From positions 1 through 7,440 of the forward strand of contig SKXG01000156.1 in NCBI GenBank assembly GCA_007128525.1: 7,440 bases of DNA, read 5' to 3'. A program made the position numbers and the translations under genes. Source of the DNA: Pseudomonadales bacterium. Its GTDB lineage: Bacteria > Pseudomonadota > Gammaproteobacteria > Pseudomonadales > Azotimanducaceae. Positions 1-5,427 of this stretch are shown here, one piece after another. Under the pieces are notes generated by a model. It was not told where the DNA came from. It saw nothing but the letters and a program-made list of their open reading frames with translations, and did not search any database. Position 1 is the stretch's first letter, and each line of letters begins with the position of its first letter.

Positions 1-316
1 CCTCATCCTCGACAGACTGCGCCGCCTGCAGCAACAGCGGCATCAGATTGCCGCCTCGTTCACCGCTGAGGTTCTGGCCAGGCGGCAAGATCTTGCCGTC
101 CTGGCTGGCAAGCTGACCGAGTTGCCGCAGCAAGTCGGCCCCGGCAGGGGTAGCCCCCTGCGCAACCAGAGGTTCCGCACCATCGAGCGCAGCCAACAGG
201 GCCAGAAAGGCCTCCGCCCCTTCGGGCGCCAGCTCTTCGCCTACGGCCTGAGCCAAGTCATTGATTTGACTGCTGGATTGCGTGCCAGCCTGGAGGAGCG
301 GAAAGAGGTTCAGCAC
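1..316 (-). CDS. FliK-like flagellar hook-length control protein, N-terminal part (runs off left edge)
   Basis: An open frame reads leftward from a GTG at 316-314 and stays open to the window edge, about 105 residues, so the C-terminus is missing. The start is fixed by an in-frame TAG at 325-323 and by a GGGAG ribosome-binding site nine bases upstream of the GTG. The visible protein is rich in Ala, Leu, Gln and Gly. It begins VLNLFPLLQAG and later has GKILPPGQNLSG followed by NLMPLLLQAAQ. Short Leu/Pro-rich 'GK-LPP' segments of this kind are typical of the poorly conserved N-terminal half of FliK proteins, which set flagellar hook length. The diagnostic C-terminal FliK domain lies outside the window, so the name is an inference. 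Support comes from the divergent DUF2802 gene, a family I associate with Pseudomonas flagellar and chemotaxis loci, and from a sigma-54 promoter match upstream. It could instead be an unrelated low-complexity protein. Confidence 0.5.
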   Translation of the reverse strand, partial: MLNLFPLLQAGTQSSSQINDLAQAVGEELAPEGAEAFLALLAALDGAEPLVAQGATPAGADLLRQLGQLASQDGKILPPGQNLSGERGGNLMPLLLQAAQSVEDE

Positions 317-553
317 GAATAACTACTCCCTGGTCTCAAAGTCGTTTCCCGTTTGGGACAGGCCTGGCATCAGGGACTCCAACGAAACCCATCGACGGCG
401 TCAGTCCTCCGTCGCTACGCACCAGGCACATGAGAGTATGCAATCGACGGGCCAACAACTTGGGCATGCCGGTAGCCAAGCGATCGAAGCACTGTGCATC
501 CTGATAAGCTAGGGTACCTCTGACGGACAAGATCATCAGAACGGGATATGACC
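317..553. other. Divergent intergenic region between FliK-like and DUF2802 genes
   Basis: This gap of about 235 bases separates two divergent genes. Apart from the sigma-54 match at 439-455, I see a weak inverted repeat (CTTGG/CCAAG, about 459-480) and no convincing promoter for the plus-strand gene. Short open frames on both strands cross the region. None has a ribosome-binding site or recognisable protein content, so I treat it as regulatory and non-coding. Confidence 0.6.
439..455 (-). promoter_or_regulatory. Candidate sigma-54 (RpoN) -24/-12 promoter for the FliK-like gene
   Basis: Read on the minus strand the site is TTGGCCCGTCGATTGCA. Against the sigma-54 consensus YTGGCACGRNNNTTGCW it differs at only two defined positions (A to C and R to T). 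The essential GG and GC dinucleotides are intact at the required 12-base spacing. The predicted start of transcription is near 428, giving a leader of roughly 110 bases before the GTG at 316. Sigma-54 with a FleQ-type activator drives many flagellar genes in Pseudomonas-like bacteria, which fits the product. This is a match found by eye; no activator site was identified. Confidence 0.5.
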
Positions 554-964
554 ATGGAGCTGCTGCACACCTTGGAAGGCCAGGCACTTGCCGGCCTGGT
601 ATTGCTAAGTCTGCTGCTCGCGATTCTGGCACTCACCGGGCGGCGCCAGGATGCGATAACGCTGCGCCAACTGCGCCTGCACGCGGCAGGACTGGAAGCG
701 GATCTGCTGGCATTGCGCCAAGCCGTATTTCAGCTGGACAGCAGCGACCGCCAAACGGCCCTGGAAGACCAGTTGCAATTACTAGCCGAGCAACAGGAGC
801 AGCTTCGTCAGCGAGACGCCAATACCGGGCCTTATTTGAACGCCATTCGCGACGCCCAACGCGGCGTCAGCGTAGACACACTGATGACCAATCACGGCGT
901 CAACAAAGGAGAAGCCGAACTGATCCTGGCGCTGCATGGGCCCAAAGCGAAGCCAGGCGACTGA
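554..964 (+). CDS. Membrane-anchored DUF2802 domain protein
   Basis: The protein is 136 residues from ATG 554, or 138 from the in-frame ATG at 548. I prefer 554 because the GGGA at 543-546 is seven bases from it, whereas it lies only one base from ATG 548. Residues about 11-29 form one hydrophobic membrane segment (LAGLVLLSLLLAILALTG). It is followed by a long Leu/Gln/Glu-rich stretch (about 38-93) that should form a coiled coil. The C-terminal 45 residues match DUF2802, with PYLNAIRDAQRGVSVDTLM and then GEAELILALHG. This short helix-turn-helix-like region recalls motifs that read an orderly 'cycle of genes', but no DNA-binding role is proven. In Pseudomonas the family sits beside chemotaxis and flagellar genes, consistent with the divergent FliK-like neighbour. 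Its biochemical role is unknown; an inner-membrane protein with a cytoplasmic coiled coil is the safest description. Confidence 0.8.
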   Translation: MELLHTLEGQALAGLVLLSLLLAILALTGRRQDAITLRQLRLHAAGLEADLLALRQAVFQLDSSDRQTALEDQLQLLAEQQEQLRQRDANTGPYLNAIRDAQRGVSVDTLMTNHGVNKGEAELILALHGPKAKPGD

Positions 965-979
965 GCGGAAACCGCTCAG
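961..979. terminator. Perfect 8-bp hairpin between convergent genes
   Basis: CTGAGCGG, a three-base AAA loop and CCGCTCAG form a perfect stem. It contains the TGA stop (962-964) of the DUF2802 gene and lies 20 bases beyond the end of the convergent cytochrome gene. No T-run follows on either strand, so it is not a textbook intrinsic terminator. It may still act as a bidirectional transcript end or an mRNA-stabilising stem. Confidence 0.5.
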
Positions 980-999
980 TACCTGACACCGGCTAGCGC

Positions 1000-1437
1000 T
1001 CAGTCACGGAAATCATCATGGCAGCCACGGCAGGTCTGGGCCATGGACATGAAAGCCTGGGCGGTGGCACCACGATTCCCGGCACCGGCTGCTTCATAGA
1101 AGCCTGCGGCCGCCTCCTGAAACGCGCTCAGGCGCTCGCCAAACGCATCGGGTTGCTCCCAGATCCCGGCCAGTGCATCCGTGTCACCGTCTCCGCTGCC
1201 TTCTGGAAACAGGTCGGGCAGGAGGTCAGCAATCTGGGCAATGTTGCGGGCATGCACCAGCAGATGATCCGGCTGTGACACCTCATTCTGAATGATTGCC
1301 GCCGAGGCGCTGGTGTGCCCCCCCAGGGCCTTATAGACGTTCTGCCGGTACTCGATATCGTCTTCCGACGCATAGACAGGCAACACCATCCACGCCGCCA
1401 GAACAAACGACACCAGAACCGTCAATACAGGTCGCAT
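1000..1437 (-). CDS. Cytochrome c' (periplasmic haem protein)
   Basis: The 145-residue precursor has a Sec signal peptide: a charged MRP start, a hydrophobic core to about residue 20 and likely cleavage after VYA (residue 23). This leaves a mature protein of about 122 residues. The haem-binding motif CRGCH is at 136-140, followed by DDFRD at the very C-terminus, which is the arrangement of class II cytochromes c (cytochrome c'). Other family hallmarks are present: IEYRQNVYKALGGH near the mature N-terminus, HARNIAQIADLLPDLFPEGS around 62-81, and IWEQPDAF around 92-99. Members form four-helix bundles with a five-coordinate haem that binds NO or CO, and are linked to nitric oxide tolerance and electron transfer. 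The start is supported by AAGGGAG six bases upstream of the ATG. The gene is monocistronic and convergent with the DUF2802 gene. No denitrification genes are visible nearby, so the physiological role is inferred from the family only. Confidence 0.93.
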   Translation of the reverse strand: MRPVLTVLVSFVLAAWMVLPVYASEDDIEYRQNVYKALGGHTSASAAIIQNEVSQPDHLLVHARNIAQIADLLPDLFPEGSGDGDTDALAGIWEQPDAFGERLSAFQEAAAGFYEAAGAGNRGATAQAFMSMAQTCRGCHDDFRD

Positions 1438-1715
1438 AGCAATCTCCCTTCATGTTTTTACCGTTATTCGTGCGCCATATTGCAATGACCGGCCATTGAA
1501 AATCCAGGCTATTCACGCGCCACGAGACCGGCCGCCCCTTTGCGGCTGCTCTGCTCACACCCAGCCGCCAAGCAGCCGAAGCCCATCGGCGTGGAGATTT
1601 TATAACAGGAAATCAATATGTTATGGTGTTGACCAAGTCCAGAAAGGTGCGACACAGCGGTACTTCCCATGATCAATAGAAAGCAGGGTCAGCTTCTTCA
1701 GCGCGAACGGCAGAA

Positions 1716-1731
1716 CCGGCGCCGGCGCCGG
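1716..1731. repeat. 16-base perfect GC palindrome (CCGGCG unit)
   Basis: CCGGCGCCGGCGCCGG equals its own reverse complement, and a further GGCGCCGG occurs at 1748-1755. The sequence could extrude as a hairpin or pause RNA polymerase in the xseB leader. It may equally be a by-product of high-GC low-complexity sequence. Confidence 0.6.
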
Positions 1732-1783
1732 CAAGACGGTGGCGGCAGGCGCCGGACCGGCGACCAATCACAAGTTGACCGTC

Positions 1784-1797
1784 ACCGGGACGCCGGT
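1784..1797 (+). other. Small hairpin at the xseB translation start region
   Basis: ACCGG, loop GACG and CCGGT form a five-base-pair GC-rich stem ending 12 bases before the xseB GTG, where a Shine-Dalgarno sequence would be expected. No clear Shine-Dalgarno is visible there. The stem could affect ribosome access, but a short stem like this can occur by chance in GC-rich DNA. Confidence 0.35.
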
Positions 1798-1809
1798 TAA
1801 CTTGCCTGC

Positions 1810-2067
1810 GTGAAGAAAACCGATACCAACTTCGACTTCGAATCCGCCCTCAGCGAGCTGGAAGCTCTGGTGCAGCGTATGGAAGCCGGCGACCTGTCAC
1901 TGGAAGACTCCCTCACCGCCTTCGAGCGCGGTATTGCACTGTCCAAACAATGCCAGAGCGCCCTCAGCGCAGCCGAATTGCGGGTCAAGGCATTGACCGA
2001 GGGCGACAGTGGACCTGAGTTGTCCGATATCGATGGTGACGACAGCACCGTCACTACCGGCGACTGA
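1810..2067 (+). CDS. xseB: Exodeoxyribonuclease VII small subunit
   Basis: The 85-residue protein matches XseB in size and sequence. [20 protein letters not shown] and the following [17 protein letters not shown] form the conserved core, followed by [15 protein letters not shown]. An acidic tail of about 20 residues is typically variable. XseB binds XseA in multiple copies; together they degrade single-stranded DNA to acid-soluble oligonucleotides in repair and recombination. The start is a GTG: an in-frame TAA lies at 1798-1800, the next ATG (1879) would remove the conserved core, and the N-terminus aligns with known XseB proteins. No good Shine-Dalgarno precedes it. ispA follows after about 20 bases, the usual xseB-ispA pair. 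xseA is not in the window, which is normal. Confidence 0.95.
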   Translation: MKKTDTNFDFESALSELEALVQRMEAGDLSLEDSLTAFERGIALSKQCQSALSAAELRVKALTEGDSGPELSDIDGDDSTVTTGD

Positions 2068-2088
2068 GCCGGCACCGCGTCTACATTG

Positions 2089-3009
2089 ATGGCCAACTCA
2101 CACCCCGAACAGCGGTTCCTGGCGCAGGCTCGTGATCTGATTGAGCAGGCGCTGGAAGCCAACCTGCCCGGCGAATCCGATGCCGGTGTGCTCGCACCCG
2201 ACCTCATTGCGGCCATGCGCTACGCCGTGCTGGGCGGGGGCAAGCGCCTGCGGCCGCAGCTGGTCTGCGCAACCGCGGCGAGCCTGGATCCGGACTGGCA
2301 GTACAGCGGCGCATTGCATCGGGTGATACCAGCTGCCTGCGCACTGGAGTTCATGCACGCCTACAGCCTGATCCACGACGACCTGCCAGCCATGGACAAC
2401 GACGATCTGCGGCACGGCCGGCCCAGTTGTCACAAAGCCTATGGCGAAGCGACCGCAATCCTGGCCGGGGATGCACTGCAGGCACTGGCCTTTGAAGTGC
2501 TGGCCGATGCCCAGGCGCTGCCGCCCGATATGCAGCTGGCCATGTTACGCACCCTGGGGCGCGCCTGCGGCTGGCGCGGCATGGTTGGCGGACAGGCACT
2601 GGACATGGCAGCGAGCGGCAAGGTGCTGACGCAGGCCCAACTGGCCCGGTTGCACGCTGGCAAAACCGGTGCCCTGCTGGGCGCTGCTGTCGAACTGGGC
2701 GGTCTGGGTGTCGGTGTTGGCGCCGACAGAATGACGTCACTGACATCGCTGGGCGCAAAACTGGGTATGGCCTTTCAAATCGTCGATGACCTGCTCGATG
2801 TCACCGCGACAACCGACAAGCTGGGCAAAACGGCTGGTGCGGACGCCGCCAATGGCAAGAACACCTACCCTGCCCTGCTCGGTATCGACGGTACCCGCGC
2901 CCGGTTGCAGGAACTGCAGCAGAATATCCGGGAAGATCTGGCCCAACTGGCACTGGCGGAGAGTCCGCTGGCAGCGCTGGCGGCATACATCATCGAACGC
3001 GATTACTGA
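2089..3009 (+). CDS. ispA: (2E,6E)-farnesyl diphosphate synthase, geranyltranstransferase
   Basis: This 306-residue cytoplasmic prenyltransferase condenses isopentenyl diphosphate with dimethylallyl and then geranyl diphosphate to give farnesyl diphosphate, precursor of undecaprenyl phosphate and quinone side chains. The substrate-binding GGGKRLRPQLV is at 49-59. The first aspartate-rich motif DDLPAMD is at 97-103, preceded by AYSLIH as in bacterial C15 synthases. The second motif DDLLD is at 233-237, preceded by FQIV, and GKTAGAD with NTYPALLG follows. It ends YIIERDY, the normal IspA terminus, so it is complete and close to the usual 295-300 residues. ATG 2089 is chosen; TTG 2086 directly before it is also in frame. 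No clear Shine-Dalgarno is seen, and translation may be coupled to xseB 21 bases upstream. dxs, often the next gene, is absent and a convergent protease gene follows instead. Confidence 0.96.
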   Translation: MANSHPEQRFLAQARDLIEQALEANLPGESDAGVLAPDLIAAMRYAVLGGGKRLRPQLVCATAASLDPDWQYSGALHRVIPAACALEFMHAYSLIHDDLPAMDNDDLRHGRPSCHKAYGEATAILAGDALQALAFEVLADAQALPPDMQLAMLRTLGRACGWRGMVGGQALDMAASGKVLTQAQLARLHAGKTGALLGAAVELGGLGVGVGADRMTSLTSLGAKLGMAFQIVDDLLDVTATTDKLGKTAGADAANGKNTYPALLGIDGTRARLQELQQNIREDLAQLALAESPLAALAAYIIERDY

Positions 3010-3015
3010 TCGGGA

Positions 3016-3038
3016 CAGCAGAGGGGGCAGCAGAGGGG
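3016..3038. repeat. Tandem direct repeat of CAGCAGAGGGG
   Basis: An 11-base unit occurs at 3016-3026 and again at 3028-3038, separated by one G, in the 30-base gap between the convergent ispA and protease stop codons. No intrinsic terminator hairpin with a T-run is visible in this gap. The repeat may be replication slippage. Confidence 0.6.
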
Positions 3039-3039
3039 C

Positions 3040-3777
3040 TCAGCGGCGTTCCTGCAGCAGCAGGATGCTGCCGTCGTGCTCCAGGCGAACCTGGCTGAGA
3101 AAGGACATGCCGAGCAGAATATCGACCGGATAGTCGCCTTCAATGACGGCTGCCTGCACGTACTCGGCGCGCATGCCGCCGACTTCCACGCTCTCCAGGT
3201 AAAAATAATAGGCTTGCGTCTGACCCTGGGCGGTCACCACTGAACCAAGCTCACCCTGCCGATACGGCAGGCCAAGCTGCTGCGCCTGCCGCTGACTGAT
3301 CGCGACCATAGAGGCGCCAGTGTCGACCATAAAACTGACCGGCTGACCATTGATCTGGCCGGGTACATAATACTGGCCCAGCCGGTTGGGACTGACGCGG
3401 ATCTCCTGCGGTGCCGCTTCGACCTGCATGCCTCCGGACTGACGGCTCAACGCCAGTTCACGCTGACGACCACCCCAGGACACCACGGCGCCGGTATTGT
3501 CTGCCGACACCAGTACCACCCCGTGGTCTGACCGCTCTCCGGCGCGCAGGACCACCTGTTCGCCGTCGATACGCAGCAGTGCCCTGCCAGGAAACAGGGC
3601 CAGCACTTCTATCCTGGGTTCGGCAGCTTTAGGCCCGGATGACGCTGCCATCAGAGCCGGCGATGCCCGCGAGGCAGCCGAAGCCAGCAGCAGCGTTACC
3701 AGCCCAATGGCTGCCAGCGTCAACCGCCAGCCGGCTGACGGCAATGACCGGGGTGTGTACTGCATGCGCAAGCTCAT
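3040..3777 (-). CDS. Membrane-anchored retropepsin-like aspartic protease (clan AA, TIGR02281-type)
   Basis: The 245-residue protein has a basic N-terminus and one hydrophobic segment (about 18-38), either an uncleaved anchor or a signal peptide (ASA, ASRA near its end). The catalytic part should therefore face the periplasm. Residues about 54-125 form a poorly conserved beta-rich region. The retropepsin fold follows: GQYYVPGQINGQPVSFMVDT spans about 134-153, the catalytic motif is DTGAS at 152-156, and the second hydrophobic-Gly motif LLGMSFL is at 221-227. Single-domain retropepsins work as dimers, each subunit giving one Asp. Substrates of the bacterial TIGR02281 group are largely unknown. 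The start at 3777 has AAGG nine bases upstream; Met5 (3765) is an alternative. It lies 129 bases downstream of pgpA on the same strand and may be co-transcribed or have its own promoter. It occupies the place where dxs and ribA lie in Pseudomonas. Confidence 0.88.
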   Translation of the reverse strand: MSLRMQYTPRSLPSAGWRLTLAAIGLVTLLLASAASRASPALMAASSGPKAAEPRIEVLALFPGRALLRIDGEQVVLRAGERSDHGVVLVSADNTGAVVSWGGRQRELALSRQSGGMQVEAAPQEIRVSPNRLGQYYVPGQINGQPVSFMVDTGASMVAISQRQAQQLGLPYRQGELGSVVTAQGQTQAYYFYLESVEVGGMRAEYVQAAVIEGDYPVDILLGMSFLSQVRLEHDGSILLLQERR

Positions 3778-3906
3778 TCACGGGCACCTTGCAGGGCGAC
3801 TGGGCAGGGCGGCTGGGCCGAAAGAGCCGCTCGGTACGCCGATAACGGCATCAAAGATCATGGCCAAAGTCTAGCGCCAATCACCAGCACAGCCGCGACG
3901 GACCGC
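3778..3906 (-). other. Gap between pgpA and the protease gene
   Basis: This 129-base gap holds a weak inverted repeat (GCGGCT at 3809-3814, AGCCGC at 3825-3830, ten-base loop) without a T-run. A 27-codon frame, starting ATG at 3861-3859 on the minus strand, ends in a TGA directly next to the protease ATG. It lacks a ribosome-binding site and I do not call it a gene. The Shine-Dalgarno of the protease lies at the left end of the gap. Confidence 0.5.
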
Positions 3907-4422
3907 TCAGTTTGCGGCAAGCCCCATCAGCCACAGCAGCAAGGCCAGACAGCCCATGGCCTGCACGCCAGCCAGCAGATCATCAGCCATGATGCCCCAG
4001 GCGCCGGGAAGACGCTGATCGGCCCAGGACACGGGCCACAGCTTTACGATATCGAACAGCCGGAACAGCAGGAAGCTGGCGACCAGAACCCACCAGGTCT
4101 GAGGCGCAAACAGCAGTGCGAGCCAGACGCCGGCAACCTCATCAATGACGATGGCGCCGTCATCAGCCTGCTCGTGATCGGACGGGTCCAGATCTACCAA
4201 CCGCAGCGTACGGTCAGTGGTCCACCAACCGAGCGCCACCACCAGCAGCAGGACCAGCAAATATATGGGCAGCGACAGGGGCGCCAGCAACCACCACCAG
4301 ATCGGCAGGGCTACCAATGTGCCCATGGTGCCAGGCGCCCACCGACTCAAACCGGCACCACCGGCCGTACTCAACAGTACCGACGGGTGTTTAAGTGCCT
4401 GCCAGCCGATTCTGGAAGCCAT
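3907..4422 (-). CDS. pgpA: Phosphatidylglycerophosphatase A
   Basis: This 171-residue inner-membrane enzyme removes the phosphate from phosphatidylglycerophosphate to give phosphatidylglycerol. The PgpA signatures occur in order: GGAGLSRWAPGTMGTL at 21-36, DDGAIVIDEVAG at 87-98, FRLFDIVKLWPV at 120-131, and GIMADDLLAG at 143-152. The Asp and Glu residues in the last three blocks are the presumed metal and catalytic ligands. Hydrophobic segments at about 36-50, 51-67, 97-120 and 152-169 fit a multi-pass protein. Two small departures from the common pattern are visible: KLWP where KPWP is usual (127-130), and GA where GG is usual (140-141). The ATG is 12 bases after the thiL stop with only a weak AGGCG upstream, which suggests translational coupling. 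It is the last clearly linked gene of the rib-nusB-thiL operon, the standard position in many gammaproteobacteria. Confidence 0.95.
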   Translation of the reverse strand: MASRIGWQALKHPSVLLSTAGGAGLSRWAPGTMGTLVALPIWWWLLAPLSLPIYLLVLLLVVALGWWTTDRTLRLVDLDPSDHEQADDGAIVIDEVAGVWLALLFAPQTWWVLVASFLLFRLFDIVKLWPVSWADQRLPGAWGIMADDLLAGVQAMGCLALLLWLMGLAAN

Positions 4423-4434
4423 AAACAGCAGCGC

Positions 4435-5427
4435 CTAAAAGTGTCTAAAACCGCGTCCGCTGGTGTCGGCGGACGGTGCCAGCTCATAGGGTTCGGCGTA
4501 CAACTGGCCCTGCTCGTAGAGTACCAGCTGACTCCCTGGCTCGATTCTGCCAATTTCACTGAGGGGAATACCAAGCCGACCCGCGACATCGGTCACAGCC
4601 TGTCTGGATGCCGGAGGCAGGGTAAAACACAGCTCGTAGTCGTCGCCACCGGTCAGCACCCGTGACAAACCTGCGCCCTGAAGCGCCGGCAGGGTCGACA
4701 GCTCCAGGCGCGCGCCAACACCACCGGCGCTGCACAGATGCCCGAGGTCCGCCAACAGCCCATCAGAGACATCGATAACACTGCTGGCCAGACCACGCAG
4801 TGCCATTCCCAGTTCGATGCGCGCCTCTGGCAGGAAGTAACGACGCAATGCATAGAGCTCATCGGCGGGACCGAGCTTGTTCAACTCGGCAAAGCTCGGC
4901 GGCTGATCGAGCTCAGGCAGCTGCAGTGCCATGGCGGCACCGCCCAGGTCACCGCTGACCATGATCAGATCCCCTGGCTGTGCACCACTGCGACGCAGCG
5001 CCTGACCCGCAGGTACGGTACCGTGAACACTAACAGATATATTAAGGGGGCCGCGCGCCAGATTACCGCCTGGCAGCGGACAATCCGCGGCTGCACTGGC
5101 CAGCGACATGCCTCGAGCCAGCTGCTGCACCCATTCGACGTCATTGCGCGGCAACGTCAGCCCGACCAATGCGTAATGCGGCTGCGCGCCCATGGCGGCA
5201 AGATCGGACAGGCTGACCATCATGGCCCGATAGCCGATCAGCAGTGGCGGCGCCGAAACCGGGAAGTGCACGTCCGCAACCAGCGTATCCAGCGAACCGA
5301 CGAGCTCAACACCTTCCTGCACCCGCAGCACAGCGGCATCATCACCAGGACCCAGAACCACAGCGGGCCCGGCATCCTGCCCATTTAGCGCACTGACCAG
5401 GCGGTCGATCAGCGTGAACTCATCCAT
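4435..5427 (-). CDS. thiL: Thiamine-monophosphate kinase
   Basis: This 330-residue cytoplasmic enzyme uses ATP to convert thiamine monophosphate to thiamine diphosphate, the last step of cofactor synthesis. The frame is open further upstream, but ATG 5427 is chosen because MDEFTLIDRLVSAL aligns with known ThiL N-termini. Its ATGGATGA overlaps the nusB stop by eight bases, a typical coupling arrangement. Motifs: GPGDDAAVL at 26-34, SLDTLVADVHFP at 45-56, LSDLAAMGAQP at 73-83, GGNLARGP at 120-127, RSGAQPGDLIMVSGDLGGAA at 146-165, DVSDGLLADLGHLC at 219-232, and GGDDYELCFTLPP at 260-272. Two positions differ from Escherichia coli and Pseudomonas ThiL: STD reads SLD (45-47) and the metal/ATP-binding GGD reads GGN (122). 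Asn at that place occurs, as I recall, in other ThiL branches, so the enzyme is probably active. Confidence 0.95.
   Translation of the reverse strand: MDEFTLIDRLVSALNGQDAGPAVVLGPGDDAAVLRVQEGVELVGSLDTLVADVHFPVSAPPLLIGYRAMMVSLSDLAAMGAQPHYALVGLTLPRNDVEWVQQLARGMSLASAAADCPLPGGNLARGPLNISVSVHGTVPAGQALRRSGAQPGDLIMVSGDLGGAAMALQLPELDQPPSFAELNKLGPADELYALRRYFLPEARIELGMALRGLASSVIDVSDGLLADLGHLCSAGGVGARLELSTLPALQGAGLSRVLTGGDDYELCFTLPPASRQAVTDVAGRLGIPLSEIGRIEPGSQLVLYEQGQLYAEPYELAPSADTSGRGFRHF

Larger units (their letters stand above)
1438..1809. other. Intergenic region with GC-rich low-complexity stretch, no convincing gene
   Basis: This 372-base region separates the divergent cytochrome c' and xseB genes. 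The left half is fairly A+T rich and must hold the cytochrome promoter and possibly the xseB promoter. A TATAAC at 1601-1606 could be a -10 box on the plus strand, but I see no matching -35. The right half (about 1700-1800) is GC-rich with repeated GGCGCCGG units. Two plus-strand frames are open there. One is a 43-codon Arg-rich frame (1669-1800) whose TAA lies nine bases before the xseB start. The other encodes a Gly/Ala-rich tail ending [12 protein letters not shown] just across the xseB start. Neither has a ribosome-binding site or a family I recognise, so I do not call a gene. Confidence 0.6.

Noticed and set aside
477..508. Possible sigma-28 (FliA) promoter for the DUF2802 gene
   Set aside because: A CTGATAA resembles part of the -10 element, but the CAAG upstream is at the wrong spacing and the match is too weak.
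336..632. 98-codon minus-strand frame in the FliK-like/DUF2802 gap
   Set aside because: It overlaps the DUF2802 start on the opposite strand and contains the sigma-54 match; no ribosome-binding site or family resemblance.
1601..1606. TATAAC as a sigma-70 -10 box for xseB
   Set aside because: No acceptable -35 element is found about 17 bases upstream, so I did not list it as a promoter.
1797..2216. 139-codon minus-strand frame across xseB and ispA
   Set aside because: It covers two confidently identified genes and has Ser/Arg/Ala-rich shadow composition.
3778..3861. 27-codon minus-strand frame ending next to the protease ATG
   Set aside because: No ribosome-binding site and no recognisable sequence; its stop abutting the next start is likely chance.
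4738..5388. 216-codon plus-strand frame opposite thiL
   Set aside because: It is antisense to a clear thiL gene and its translation (many Gln, Arg, His and Thr) looks like the complement of GC-rich coding sequence.
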